From Thamnocephalis sphaerospora (lineage: Eukaryota; Zoopagomycota; Zoopagomycetes; Zoopagales; Sigmoideomycetaceae), in NCBI GenBank assembly GCA_003614735.1, contig KZ992646.1, positions 1 through 24,089 of the forward strand: a stretch of 24,089 nucleotides of DNA, in the 5' to 3' direction. The notes beneath the pieces are model-generated. The model did not search any database. It was given only the letters and a program-made list of their open reading frames with translations, and was not told the origin of the DNA. Both the position numbers and the translations under genes were made by a program. This document shows positions 1-9,812 of this stretch, piece by piece (within the stretch, counting starts at the first letter, position 1; every line of letters begins with the position of its first letter).

Positions 1-188
1 GTGTCGTTTGGATCGGCGCCAGACCAGGGCGTTTCCTCGTCGCCGCTTGGGCCGGAAAGAAGGTTGGGATCAAAGTGCAGGGAGGAGCCGATGGAGCTGA
101 TCGACAGATCGTGCTGGCGGTACGAGCGGCCAGACCGTGTCGATGAGTGCATGATATCGTTGGCTTCCGCGGAGGCGTTATCAGCCAT
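1..188 (-). CDS. N-terminus of an unidentified protein, cut by the left window edge
   Basis: On the minus strand an ATG at 188-186 opens a frame that stays open for 62 codons to the window edge. The product begins MADNASAEAND and is rich in Ser, Gly, Asp and Pro, with the look of a disordered cytoplasmic N-terminal tail; no domain or membrane segment is visible in the part present. An opposing open frame on the plus strand over the same bases has no ATG near its start and looks like a shadow. Because only the first exon or part of it is visible, no function can be given. The 1.3 kb to its right would hold its promoter, possibly shared with the divergent gene that starts at 1482. Confidence 0.55.
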   Translation of the reverse strand, partial: MADNASAEANDIMHSSTRSGRSYRQHDLSISSIGSSLHFDPNLLSGPSGDEETPWSGADPND

Positions 189-771
189 TGTAGCGCAGTG
201 CACTTGAGCTGGTGTCTGACGGACGGTAAAGCGTTGTAGCAGAGCACGGCGTGGGCGCAGCGGGCAAAGCAGCGTTGGTGCGTTAGCAACAAGGGTTGGC
301 GAGTGCGAGGGTGAAAAATGGCGTGCGCACAGCAATAGGGACGACGAGTACGTAAAGTCGTCGCTGCAGTGTAGTCTGAAAAGGAGGCGAGGGTGCGTGA
401 CAATTGAACGGCAATGTGAGCATGCAATAGCAAGCGAGGACGCGAAAAGGGACAGGAGTAAAGGCGAACGGGCTTGAACGGGCGGACTTGGTTAAGTAGA
501 AACGGAGCACGCCGATAGCATGCTTGACCGCTGCTATAACAAGCGGCCAGTCGACAGACATGTGGGGTTGGGGCCTGTTGCTCTCTGGACATGCCACGTT
601 TGGCATTCCGTGGGCTGTACATGTGAACGGCCCCGTAACGGGTGGTACCGGCGCTCATTGCCGCGCAAGGGCAACACGCCATCTTAGTCGGCAGTAGGCG
701 GCAGTAGATAAGCGGCGATCACATGAGTCGGCCGAGCACGTGTTCATTTGCGAGTAGGTCAGATAGCGGAC

Positions 772-1189
772 ATGCAGACCGACAATGGACATGCGGTAAA
801 CAAAGCTGTGGCTGCGGCTGTTGCGCCTACCACAATCATTGCTGCCACCACCGCCGCCGCCGTCGTCGTCGTCGCCATCGCTGTCTACGGCGTCTGGTCC
901 TTCTATCTGCTTGATCGCACGCCGCACGATACGTCTGCTCATTGCTGCATTGCGCGCGCGTGCACAGCTACCTTGTGCAGTACCCTCTCCTTGCGCCTCG
1001 TGCACCGTGTGGTCTCGATTGGCCGCCGACCACGAATTGGCATGGAGCCTGCTAACACCGAGCGGCAGGTATGCAGCCGAAGAAAGGGAGAGGGTGCGAA
1101 AGAGTCGCATGTTTTTATTCACAGGCGCGATTCGTCGTGTCTGGCGTGCGCATAGAACGCAGCCGACGCGTCAAGGCCTGCAGCCATAG
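772..1189 (+). CDS. Possible small single-span membrane protein (weak candidate)
   Basis: An ATG at 772 begins a frame whose codons mostly end in C or G. It encodes a short polar start, then a hydrophobic stretch of about 25 residues (Ala/Val/Ile-rich, roughly residues 15-45) followed by charged residues, as in a small single-pass membrane protein. A CTAAC branch-like site at 1048-1052 precedes a CAG at 1064-1066, after which another frame gives a helical basic tail (YAAEERERVRKSR) ending at the TAG at 1187-1189. No good donor consensus links the two parts, so the exon model is unproven. The hydrophobic stretch overlaps a trinucleotide repeat and could be a translation artefact; the opposite strand reads it as Asp/Gly runs. 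Function unknown. Confidence 0.2.
845..876. repeat. Imperfect trinucleotide run (CCN/GTC)
   Basis: The bases run through consecutive CCA/CCG triplets and then CGT/GTC triplets. This yields Ala/Val runs in one plus frame and Asp/Gly runs on the minus strand, and it explains several low-complexity open frames here. Confidence 0.6.
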
Positions 1190-1481
1190 AGGAGGCCGTC
1201 AAGATGGAGGCGTCGCAGCGACCGGCAGACATGCAGGGAGTTTTGGCGCTGACACCCACACTAAGCAGTGGCGATGTGGAGGACAGAAAGCGAAGTATGT
1301 CCGTGGCTGGCGTGACAGCATGGAGAGAATACAGGATGCCAGTCACCTGCGTCGCATGCTGACGCCAATGTCGTTCGTGTAGAAAGCGACGCTGCCCCCA
1401 GTCCCACGCTGCCGGCGCCAAAGCGTAGGTGTTTTACTGCAGTGCACGCGCGTATAGCCTTGTTTTAACGTAGCAGGCGAA

Positions 1482-3718
1482 ATGGCAGGCGTATATCCGG
1501 GTCTATCAGCCGAGGTGAGTATGCATAAAAGTACACAGCTTGCACTGGCATCTGCAGGCCACCGCTCATTTATCTGCACTCTACAGCCACGACAGGTGCC
1601 CATTCAGGCGCAGATGCGCCATTTCCTGGCGCCCAACGGTGGACTGGCGTATAATGCAGACGTGGATGCCTTTTGGAGGATGATGAAAAAAGAGTCACTC
1701 TTTGAGCATCAGGCGTTTTTTATCAACGTGCTGCTCAAGACAAACAATCGCCAGCTACTAGACACGTGGGTGACATGATCTCTTGCGGTAGGCGCGCTTG
1801 AGGCTCACGCTATTGGTCATGCGCTATACATAGCTTCGTGCACAGCGACGGTCTGCTGGTGCCGCGCTCCTGGCTAGTGCGTGCACGCAAAGAAAACAAC
1901 GATAAACTGACTCGGAAATTGCTAGAGGTATGTAAAGCGACAGCATATCGATGAGCATGGGCGGTAGATATGACGGTGGATGCACGGCTTTTCTAATTGC
2001 ATACACCACTATGTGGACATCTTGCTACAGCTACTTCGTCATTTGCCCATGGATATTGCCGTAGTCAAGGAATCTCAGCTAGGCAAGATCGTGAATAAGA
2101 TTAAGCAGGATAATGAGAATGAAGGTAAGCCCGATGGATTGCAGCAGCGCAAAAGCAGCCGCTAACAAGGCGTTTTTGCCACCCATTACCCAGACATCAA
2201 GCGTCTTGCCACAGATCTGGTTGTCGCCTGGAGCAATCTTCTGCAGCAGCAAAAGTGTAGGTAAAAACGGAAAGGTACGTGCGCCAGATGATCCACTTGC
2301 CTATCTGATTACCATTTCCAACCAGTGCAAGATGTGACGGCGACCACGGCAGTGGCACCGCAGCCCGCTGCCGCTACATCAAGTTAGTCCTACCATGCGG
2401 CTATGCGTGTTCGGTAAACTCACCACCTGTGCTGTAGGTTTGCCTATGAGCGTAGACGCTGTGCTTCCGTCTGCTTCTAGCGACGTTTTGTCACCTCCAG
2501 GGCCACCCGTAAGCGCTCCCGCGGCGCCACGTCGACCTGCCATCACCCGCCGCACAGAGGTGAATGTCGGTGCAGCAGATGCCACCGCAAAGGCTAGCGG
2601 AACCGGAACACGCCAGGCACCGCGCTCTGCGCTGAAGCGCGCCAAACCTGATACCGAGTCTGGGGCCGCTGATGGCGGTATGCCAGAGTTGGCGCCAATG
2701 GACACCAGTGGTGACACGTCATCTGGACAGGTCGCTGCGGAGCACCAGTCGCGACCAGCGAAGCGCGTACGCTTCCGCGCCGACCACGAACTGGTGGAAG
2801 TCCGTGTTTTCGAGATGATACCGGGCGAACGTGCATACACCGGGCGGATTCCGGATGGTCAAGGTGGTCACATGCTCAACCCGCGCGAGTGGGATCGTGC
2901 TGAGGGACGTGAAATCTTCAGTGTGCGGGGTCTGAGACTTCGCCCTACCACCGCCTGGCGAACACCAATGGGTGAGGTCTACTGGGCGGACCGTGCACGG
3001 GGAATAACAGGTGTCTAACGCATGCGATGTTATTGACAGTGCTACAAGCAACCGTGCCGCTCGAGTTTGGACGCGATAGTACAGAGAAGCAAACACAACT
3101 TGAGCGCGAACGCACCACGCTTGCCACGCTCTACACCGAGCCCCATTTGGCACCGATTTCGCCCGAAGAACCGGCTGAGTTGGAGGAAAGCCTGCGCGCA
3201 TCAATGTCGGCACCGGCGCCAAAGCTGATTCCGTGGGAGAAGGCGGTGGAAATGACCGAGGTGACTGCTTGAGCAGCGCACATGCTGCCGCGCAGACATT
3301 AGCTAACGTTTTTGCAACAGGATGAGGACGACGAGGAGGAAGAGGAGGAAGAGGAGGAAGAGCTGTCAGAGGTAGCGCAGCAATTCATGCATTTACTCTA
3401 CAGCCAGCTGCCGCACCATCTACCGGGCACGACGCCAGGAGCAGCGGCTATGTCAGGATTTTCTAGCTCGCAGTTTACCGGTGCTTTCACCGGTCAGCAC
3501 GGCATGGGAGGCGTGGCACAGCGGCAACAGCCGCTGGCTGGTGCGATGGATGCCGGTAGCTTGGCGCTGCTGCTTTCGCAGGATCCAATGTGAGTCGATG
3601 TGAGTTGTGGGTTGCTGCCTTGGTTAACGCGCGCCTCACTTTGAAACCCAGCCTAGCACAACAGCTGCTGCGCAGTCAACCGGATCTTACGTCGCTTCTG
3701 CGCTCTTCGTTACAGTAA
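1482..3718 (+). CDS. PNUTS/Ppn1-like protein phosphatase 1 regulatory subunit
   Basis: Ten exons fit in phase: 1482-1514, 1587-1765, 1834-1927, 2031-2124, 2194-2256, 2326-2382, 2438-2971, 3040-3260, 3321-3589 and 3652-3718, giving 536 aa. Residues about 45-150 resemble the TFIIS N-terminal (LEDGF-type) helical bundle, with the WLVRARKENNDKL helix, LLRHLPMD, then a KIVNKI segment and DLVVAWSNLL. Residues about 282-286 are KRVRF in the PP1-docking context KRVRFRADHELVEVR. A conserved W-x-x-P ... RDSTEKQ..RERTTL ... PISPEEP block follows, then a Glu/Asp run (about 426-440) and a Gln/Gly/Met-rich tail. Known PNUTS and fission yeast Ppn1 combine these elements and guide PP1 to RNA polymerase II and the 3'-end processing machinery in the nucleus. 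The metazoan C-terminal zinc finger is not seen. Exon 1 is the least certain, since its 72-bp intron is in frame. Confidence 0.8.
3321..3364 (+). repeat. Acidic codon run (GAG/GAA/GAC) inside the PNUTS-like gene
   Basis: The first codons of exon 9 are almost pure GAT/GAG/GAC/GAA and encode about 14 consecutive acidic residues. The purine-rich run begins directly after the splice acceptor, whose intron carries a clear CTAAC branch site. Confidence 0.8.
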
Positions 3719-4345
3719 AGATTGCAGAGATGGCACGGCGGTGTTTGCTCAACGTTTCCTCATTGTGATACGTAGTCTGCCGAGCGGATGGCGTGCTGGT
3801 ATTCGATTTCAGTGCGCCAACAGTGAGGCCGTTGCTCTTGAGCAGGCGCGGATGCCCCCTGCCTTTTCGCATGCCAGCCTGATTTGTTGGCGGATATGGC
3901 TCTAGGCCTTGATCTGTTGGCACACTAGACCAATGGTGGCATGTACGATCTCGTATTGCTAATTTCGGTAATTGTGCTGCTCAACAGCCCTCTTCGCCGC
4001 TGCCCTCTTCTCGCTCGTTTTTGGTGTGTGCGATAAGTGTGGGCTTGGCCGTGATACTATTTTGATGCCATATTGTGATGTGCCCGCGATTTGCAACTGG
4101 TTTTCCAGACATCTCGCTCTATCGCCGTAGGACAAAAGCCAGCCGCCGAAACTTATAACGCGGCTCGCTCTTTGTACTGACCACTTTTGGCTCTTTCGCG
4201 TGTCCAGCTCCTTTATTTGCCCATATTTCTATGCTTTGTCAACTGACGACCCAGTATTCTATTAGATAGTCGTGTGCAGTCCTCATCTCTACACAGCGTA
4301 GCCACCTATAGCGGCACTCGTTCACGCCAGGACACCAGGACCACT
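3719..4345. promoter_or_regulatory. Spacer and likely promoter of the first seven-helix gene
   Basis: About 630 bp lie between the stop of the PNUTS-like gene and the ATG at 4346. No convincing coding frame is present; the minus-strand frame at 3687-3923 has no domain. The part from about 3960 to 4265 is rich in T and C on the plus strand (many CTT, TCT and TTT runs), as in many fungal core promoters. No specific regulator site can be assigned. Confidence 0.45.
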
Positions 4346-5428
4346 ATGGTCTTTTGGAACAATGTCCATCGCGAAGACCTGCTGCCAGACGGATGGCAGA
4401 AGAATGCCACATCTCAACTGGGCATCCTGCTGAATCCCCAGGGTGAACTGAGCCTTCTCGAGTATGTGGCGCTTGCACAGGGCGACCTGCCGGAAATGCG
4501 CGAGCGTGCACGAGGCACCCTAATGCAGCTCTTGGTCGACTCTATGGCCAACTATGTTTTTGCACGCAACATGGCGCTTTCTGCCGTCATGGTGTACAGG
4601 CGCCCTCGAACACTAGCTGGCTGGTGCTGTTTGATCCAGGCGATCGCAGGGCTGACGTTCAGTCTGCATGCGCTGGCGATGACCCTGATACCCGGTGCCG
4701 GTTGCCGCCATGTGCTGTGGAATGTCGGCATTGGATTGGCAATCTCGCCCATATGCGTGAGCATTGCCCTACTGCAGAAAGCGTACATGGTGCATAACCG
4801 GAATCGCTGGCTGGTTATCATCGGTATAATTCTTATCCTTCCGCAGCCGATCGTTCCTTACATTGTATGGACGAACCCGGCGATTGTGGTGCCAGTGCCT
4901 GGCTGTCTTTCGTACTATCCAATGTACTTTCCCTGGCTGAAGCTGGGGCTGGACGCACCAATCAACATTGTATTTTCAGTTGCCTTTCTCATGGTCGTCT
5001 ACCGACAGTATCAACAATTTGGCACGTCGGCATGGAGGCGTCTGGTGCGCAACGGTATTCAGACCATGTGCTTCATCGTTCTCTCCAACGTGATCTGCAT
5101 GCTCGGCGCTGCTTTTGAGGTTGTGGGGCTGTTTTCTGAGATGTTTTTCGTGATCGACTGGGCCGTCACGTCGCTGCTGCTGGTGCACCACTGCAACACT
5201 TTGCGGCCGTCAACGTCGGCATCGCTCGCCCCGCGCACTCGCCACGTGCTGGCCGGCTTTTCTCAAATCGAAACGGCGCCGTCCGCGCATATACATCGGC
5301 CTGTTACCACTGCGGTAGAGTCGCGGTATTATCCTGGCCCGCGGCACTCTGTCATCACCGAAGTGGAGTATGAGGCGACATCCACAGTCGCCATGGCGCC
5401 CAGGACAAGCCGCCAGTACATCAAATGA
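4346..5428 (+). CDS. Seven-helix membrane protein, tandem copy A
   Basis: This single exon encodes 360 aa. The ATG at 4346 is the first in the frame and aligns with the start of the paralogue at 6804. The N-terminal 60 residues are soluble and carry a shared motif (GELSLLEYVALAQGDLPEMR). Hydrophobic segments follow at roughly 68-84, 89-115, 121-147, 154-175, 201-219, 236-262 and 264-283, giving seven probable helices; conserved pieces include GIGLAISPICVSI, LPQPIV, DAPIN and RNGIQTMC. A polar tail of about 75 residues contains GFSQI and a Y-x-x-GPR motif. I cannot name the family; the topology suits a receptor-like sensor but no GPCR signature such as DRY or NPxxY is evident. By eye, the core is about two-thirds identical to copy B. 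It could instead be a non-signalling integral membrane protein. Confidence 0.8.
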   Translation: MVFWNNVHREDLLPDGWQKNATSQLGILLNPQGELSLLEYVALAQGDLPEMRERARGTLMQLLVDSMANYVFARNMALSAVMVYRRPRTLAGWCCLIQAIAGLTFSLHALAMTLIPGAGCRHVLWNVGIGLAISPICVSIALLQKAYMVHNRNRWLVIIGIILILPQPIVPYIVWTNPAIVVPVPGCLSYYPMYFPWLKLGLDAPINIVFSVAFLMVVYRQYQQFGTSAWRRLVRNGIQTMCFIVLSNVICMLGAAFEVVGLFSEMFFVIDWAVTSLLLVHHCNTLRPSTSASLAPRTRHVLAGFSQIETAPSAHIHRPVTTAVESRYYPGPRHSVITEVEYEATSTVAMAPRTSRQYIK

Positions 5429-6803
5429 CGAGCAAGCATACTCTCGATATTCCGCGCGTGTGCAGTCAAGTAAACCGCCTTGCTTGTTCTTGCAGCGTGT
5501 AGGGTGCGCACAGTAGCCCGTTCCAAGTGCGATGGACTCGATGGTGTATTGGTGCGACTCTATGCTTTCTGCTACTGGCTCATGTGAGCAGTCAAGTAAC
5601 GGCGATACAGTTATCCCGTTGCAAGGTAGGCATGCATCTACACCCATCGACATACATGCGCACACACGTGTGCACACATACTAGCGGCGCCGATGACGGA
5701 TAAGTTACGCGCGCGCAGCCTAGCCTGTACTTTGCACTGGCAACCGCCGATAGAGCATCTTTCAATACCTTTTCTGCACATCACCATGCTGTTACCAAAA
5801 TCGTATTCATGCATGAATTCTCGGCCGACGAGGGCGTCGAGGTGCATTCGCGGCCCGCACCACAACAGGCAACTCGACTTGTCTGTAGCATTCGCCTGTG
5901 CACACGGTTGGCAGATGCCCCACAACAGTAGCACGGTGGCCTCACCACGGGTCTTTGGCGAGCAGTGTTTGGCTGGCGTATATTCAAATGCCTAGTTGGG
6001 CGAATCGCACTAAAGCTGATGTAACACCCTATGTTCTGTCGAATGTACCAACGCTGTCGCAACACTGCGACTCTTGCCACACCGACAAGCACACCGAATG
6101 CTTGAGCATGCACTCTTGCGGATCTATTCTCGCCGGGCGTCGCTGCGTTCTGCAGACCTTGCAAACTCTGGCCTTGGCCGGCAGTTCACCGCAGCCTACT
6201 CGATGACTGTATCGCCTGACTGGTTGGCAGAGACCGATGTGCATACGCATGTTCTGGCCCGCACAGTCACGCAAACTTACGGTCGGTGGTCGACACATGG
6301 AGGGCTAGCCGCATAATCTGGCTGCTTCTGGATGGACGCCATGCTATGCTTGCGTCAATAGGTTGGATGAGTAGACGGTCAATGGACCACTTGTATGTGC
6401 GCAACAAAAACGGTAGTGCCCTTGTGCACCGGGCCAGCGCTGCTGGAGATTAGCACGGCGCCATACGTTTAGACTTGTGCTGCTTATTTCCATGTGCGAT
6501 CATGGCCTCCTGCTGCACCCCAATCCGTACACCATCATTGGCATTTTGTGCAATGTCTTGCCAGGTCCGGTATGCCTGCGATTTCCTACACGGCAAGCCA
6601 GATAAATGGCGCGCTGCTTGAACGCAGGATGCGGAAACAGCCGCTTAATTGCTACTCTCTATCCGCTATCAGCCTATCCTACATTTGCTTTATTTTGCTT
6701 TGCTGCTACAGGGCCGGTCTGGCGTATACTGCTTCATCAGTCAACCTTTGTTTTTGCGTCGAGAGCGTGTCTCCTCACCACACAGCTAGCTTATTGCACA
6801 ATA
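5429..6803. other. Long spacer between the tandem seven-helix genes
   Basis: This 1.4 kb separates the two tandem paralogues. Open frames on both strands (for example minus 5638-5934, minus 5781-6164 and plus 5898-6206) overlap one another, lack domains and look like chance frames. I see no remnant of a third seven-helix copy. Near 5661-5672 there is a CA/TG-rich palindrome centred on CACGTG. The last 150 bp before 6804 are T-rich and probably hold the core promoter of copy B. Confidence 0.5.
5663..5672. promoter_or_regulatory. CACACGTGTG palindrome with E-box core
   Basis: A perfect 10-bp palindrome with the CACGTG core recognised by basic helix-loop-helix factors. It lies about 235 bp after copy A and 1.1 kb before copy B, inside a CA-rich stretch, so it may be chance. 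Confidence 0.25.
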
Positions 6804-7844
6804 ATGCCGTTCTGGGACGTTGTCGATCATGACGCCTTGCTGGGAAAGGACTGGGAAAAGCACGCTGAACGCCTATGGGGCATTCCGCTGCATCCACTGG
6901 GCGAGATGAGCACATTCGAGTATATGATGGCCGCGCAAGGCGACCTACAAGAGATGCGCGCGCGATCGCTCGGCGCCTATATGCAGCATGTCATCAACGC
7001 TATGGGCAACTACATATTCTTTCGCAACGTTATTGTTTCCCTAAAAATGCTGTACCGGCGCCCCTACACGCTGGCCACCTGGTGCTGCCTGATACAATCG
7101 CTGGCTGGAGTAGCGTACACTCTCTATGCTCTGGCGCTTCCGATGCCCGGCGGGCCGTCTTGCCGCAGTGTGCTTTGGAATATCGGCATTGGCCTGGCTA
7201 TCTCTCCAATCTGTGTAAGCATCACTCTGCTGCAGAAGGCCTACATTGTCCACAACCGCAGTCGATGGCTGCTGATCACTGGCATCATTCTTATGTTGCC
7301 CCAGCCGCTCGTCACCTACTATGCATGGACTAGTCCCGCCGTCATGGTTCCAGTGACTGCCTGTCTCTCACTCTATCCGGCATACTTTCCATGGATAAAG
7401 CTTGCCACGGATGCGCCCATCAATATGGTATTCTCGGCGGCCTTCCTCACCGTGGTCTACCGCCAATACTGCCTGTTTGGCTCTGGCGCATGGAGAAGGC
7501 TTATGCGCAACGGCATCCAGACAATGTGCCTTGTCGTCATTTCCAACTTTATCTGCATGCTTGCTGCTGCGCTATCCCTGCTGGGGCCGCTCTCGGAAAT
7601 GTTTATTGTCCTGGACTGGATCCTTACCTCGCTGCTACTGGTGTACCACAGCACTCATCTGCGCTCAGACACATCAAACTCCCACGACCCGCACACACCC
7701 AACGTCATGATAGGGTTCTCGCAAATCAAAGCAGCCGAATCTATGCATATGCCTGAGCACACGATAACAGCAGATCAGGCCAAGTACAGTACAGGCCCAC
7801 GATACGTGAGCTATGATGGTGACGATGCACCGCTGCCACACTAA
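6804..7844 (+). CDS. Seven-helix membrane protein, tandem copy B
   Basis: This single exon encodes 346 aa and is a paralogue of the gene at 4346. The frame is open further upstream to an ATG at 6606, but the ATG at 6804 (MPFWDVV) aligns with MVFWNNV of copy A and was chosen for that reason; the upstream part has no counterpart. The soluble N-terminus keeps GEMSTFEYMMAAQGDLQEMR, and the membrane core keeps GIGLAISPICVSI, LPQPLV, DAPIN, VVYRQY, RNGIQTMC and SLLLVYH. The tail keeps GFSQI and GPR but is otherwise diverged and shorter, ending in an acidic stretch. Conservation is highest in helices 3-6, which suggests purifying selection on a shared membrane function. Family and ligand are unknown. 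Its 3' end converges on the aldehyde dehydrogenase gene, 117 bp away. Confidence 0.8.
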   Translation: MPFWDVVDHDALLGKDWEKHAERLWGIPLHPLGEMSTFEYMMAAQGDLQEMRARSLGAYMQHVINAMGNYIFFRNVIVSLKMLYRRPYTLATWCCLIQSLAGVAYTLYALALPMPGGPSCRSVLWNIGIGLAISPICVSITLLQKAYIVHNRSRWLLITGIILMLPQPLVTYYAWTSPAVMVPVTACLSLYPAYFPWIKLATDAPINMVFSAAFLTVVYRQYCLFGSGAWRRLMRNGIQTMCLVVISNFICMLAAALSLLGPLSEMFIVLDWILTSLLLVYHSTHLRSDTSNSHDPHTPNVMIGFSQIKAAESMHMPEHTITADQAKYSTGPRYVSYDGDDAPLPH

Positions 7845-7961
7845 TATATTCTTTCTTCGTCCGCCAGCATAGTAAAGCATTTGTACCACTACACGATCTT
7901 GTATGGTTGACTTGGATTGTTAGCGGACTAGCTTTCTGCTATGCTCGCCGTATGTATTTTG

Positions 7962-9812
7962 TCAGAGACCGATAAGCGCCGGCTGGCTAATGGCCAGATA
8001 GGCAAATATGGATACAGCGCCAGTCATCAAGGCGGCCAACTTGAGCTTGGCGTCTATTCCAGTGTAGCTGGAGATGGAAAAGACAGACAGGGGAATCGTG
8101 TCGACGCTGAACGGCGGGTACAGAAATGTCCGGCGAATTGGCTCGTCGATGCCCAGGCTGCGGATCACTGAGCGCTGATGAGTGAACGTGTCAAAGGTGT
8201 GCTTTCCTTGGTAGCGGCCCATGCCACTTTGGCCACAGCCGCCAAAAGGCACGTCGGGCACTGAGTTGCCGTACAAAGTGAGCCCCTGCGTTAGGACAAG
8301 CGTATAAACGGTGCGCGCATCTTTCGCCTACCGATAAACTGGAAGATAGTATCGTTGATGCAGACACCACCGGAGCGCGTGGAGTTGATTACTACGTGCA
8401 TCAATTGGTGTACACAGTTAATATCACGTCGATAGCTGCTAGTAGTGCATGCTCATGCACCCACCATGCTCGGTAACCTTTTTGTCTTTGCAAAAGATAT
8501 AGAGCGCAAGCGGCTGGTCACTGCGTAGGCCAGTATTAGCAGGCGGCCTGTAGCGTGCGCATCGATTGTACCTACTTGCGATTGATGTAGGCAATGGTTT
8601 TGTCGATTGACTCGAGCTCAATGATCGGCAACACAGGCCCAAAGATCTCTTCACGCATGAGTGGATCGTCAAGTTTGCATCGAAGCGCCGTCGGCTCCAG
8701 ATACTTGTCTTCACGCTTCGCACCACCACCAAGCAACACCTCTGCACCACCAGCAATGCTCTCCTCGATCAGGGCATGAACGCGGTCGTAGTGTCGGTGA
8801 TTGATCATGCGGCTGTAGGACGCCGAAGTGCTGGCGTCGCCCCCGTAGTAGCTAGCGTAGGCGGCCTTGAAACCCTCAACCAGCTTGGGAATCAGCTCGC
8901 GCGGGCAAAAAACATAGTCGGGCGCAATACAGGTCTGTCCGCAGTTTAGGAACTTGCTGAAGAAGATGCGCGCGGCGGCGAGGTCTACATCGCATGACTC
9001 GTGCAGAATGGTCGGGCTTTTGCCGCCCAGCTCAAGCGTGACTGGCGTAAGCTGCTCTGCAGCGGCCCGCATGACAATCCGGCCAACGGTGCCACTGCCA
9101 GTGTAGAAAATGTAGTCAAACTTGGTCTTGAGCAGCTGAGTGCATTGTGTCGCGTCGCCATTCACTATGCGATAGGCGCGCGAATCCAGATAGCGCGGCA
9201 GTAGTTCTGTGATCATGCTGGCGGAATGTGGCGACAGCTCGGACGGCTGTATTATGCGCGTGAGTGAGTGTCGTCGACGTAACAGCGCCGAGGTACACAC
9301 GCATTACCTTGAGGGCCACCGTGTTGCCTGCGGCGATAGCGCCGATGAATGGCTTGAGCAGCAGCAGCATTGGATAGTTCCAGGGCCCAATCACCAGTAC
9401 CATGCCGTATGGGACTTTGCGGACGCTTGGGCGTGTCATCCAAAAGGTGATGCGAGTGCTGGGATACTCGGTGGCAGCCCAGCGGTCAATGTTGGCCAGT
9501 GCGCGTGCAGCATCATCTCGCAGCAGTGCCAGCTCGCAGACGACCGCTTCAAACTTGTGCTTGCGCAGGTCCTTATGGACGGCCTCGGCCAGTTGGTCGC
9601 GACATTCGTCAAACATGCGTATCAGTTGGCGCAGCTGCTTCTTTCTAAACTCGATCGGCCGAGTCAATCCAGCCTCAAATGTTGCCGCCAAATCGGCGGT
9701 GCACTGATGTGCGCAGGTTAGCTGTAGTTGCTAGGGAAACACGCTTGCAACCAACCTGCTCAATCTCCTCTTCGCTTGTAAACACAAGGTTATGCTCTTC
9801 ACCGGCTGTCAT
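7962..9812 (-). CDS. Class 3 (fatty) aldehyde dehydrogenase, membrane-anchored
   Basis: Six exons on the minus strand join in phase: 9812-9756, 9703-9308, 9246-8576, 8520-8465, 8391-8332 and 8260-7962, giving 512 aa. The enzyme oxidises fatty aldehydes to fatty acids with NAD(P)+. Visible signatures are GPWNYP (about residue 130), the TGSGTVGR nucleotide turn, catalytic Glu in VTLELGGKSP (about 223), nucleophile Cys in GQTCIAPDYV (about 257), EEIFGPVLPI, and PFGGCGQSGMG with the HTFDTFTHQRS helix. The C-terminus has a hydrophobic segment (about 20 residues, from LAALMTGAV), matching the tail anchor of ALDH3A2/Hfd1-type enzymes of ER, lipid droplet or mitochondrial outer membrane. In yeast, Hfd1 acts in sphingolipid breakdown and in making the ubiquinone precursor 4-hydroxybenzoate. 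The last junction only keeps frame when the second CAG acceptor (8261-8263) is used. The start at 9812 gives a normal family N-terminus. Confidence 0.92.

Larger units (their letters stand above)
189..1481. other. Gene-free or weakly coding spacer between divergent genes
   Basis: This 1.3 kb stretch separates the minus-strand start at 188 from the plus-strand start at 1482, so it must contain both promoters. Several overlapping open frames exist on both strands, but most start at TTG or GTG, overlap one another and have no recognisable domain. The only part that could be coding is listed separately (772-1189). No tRNA-like cloverleaf, transposon end or long repeat was seen, apart from a trinucleotide run near 845-876. 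Confidence 0.5.

Noticed and set aside
655-1122. Minus-strand frame with Asp and Gly runs
   Set aside because: The runs come from a trinucleotide repeat, the start is not ATG and no domain is present.
2395-2440. Separate gene starting at the ATG at 2395
   Set aside because: The first codons fall in a 55-bp intron (GTTAGT ... CTGTAG), and the frame continues the PNUTS-like protein from upstream exons.
8261-8341. Apparent one-base frameshift at the last intron of the aldehyde dehydrogenase
   Set aside because: It arises only if the first CAG (8286-8288) is used as acceptor. The next CAG at 8261-8263 joins in phase and gives the expected VPDVPFGG sequence, so the gene appears intact.
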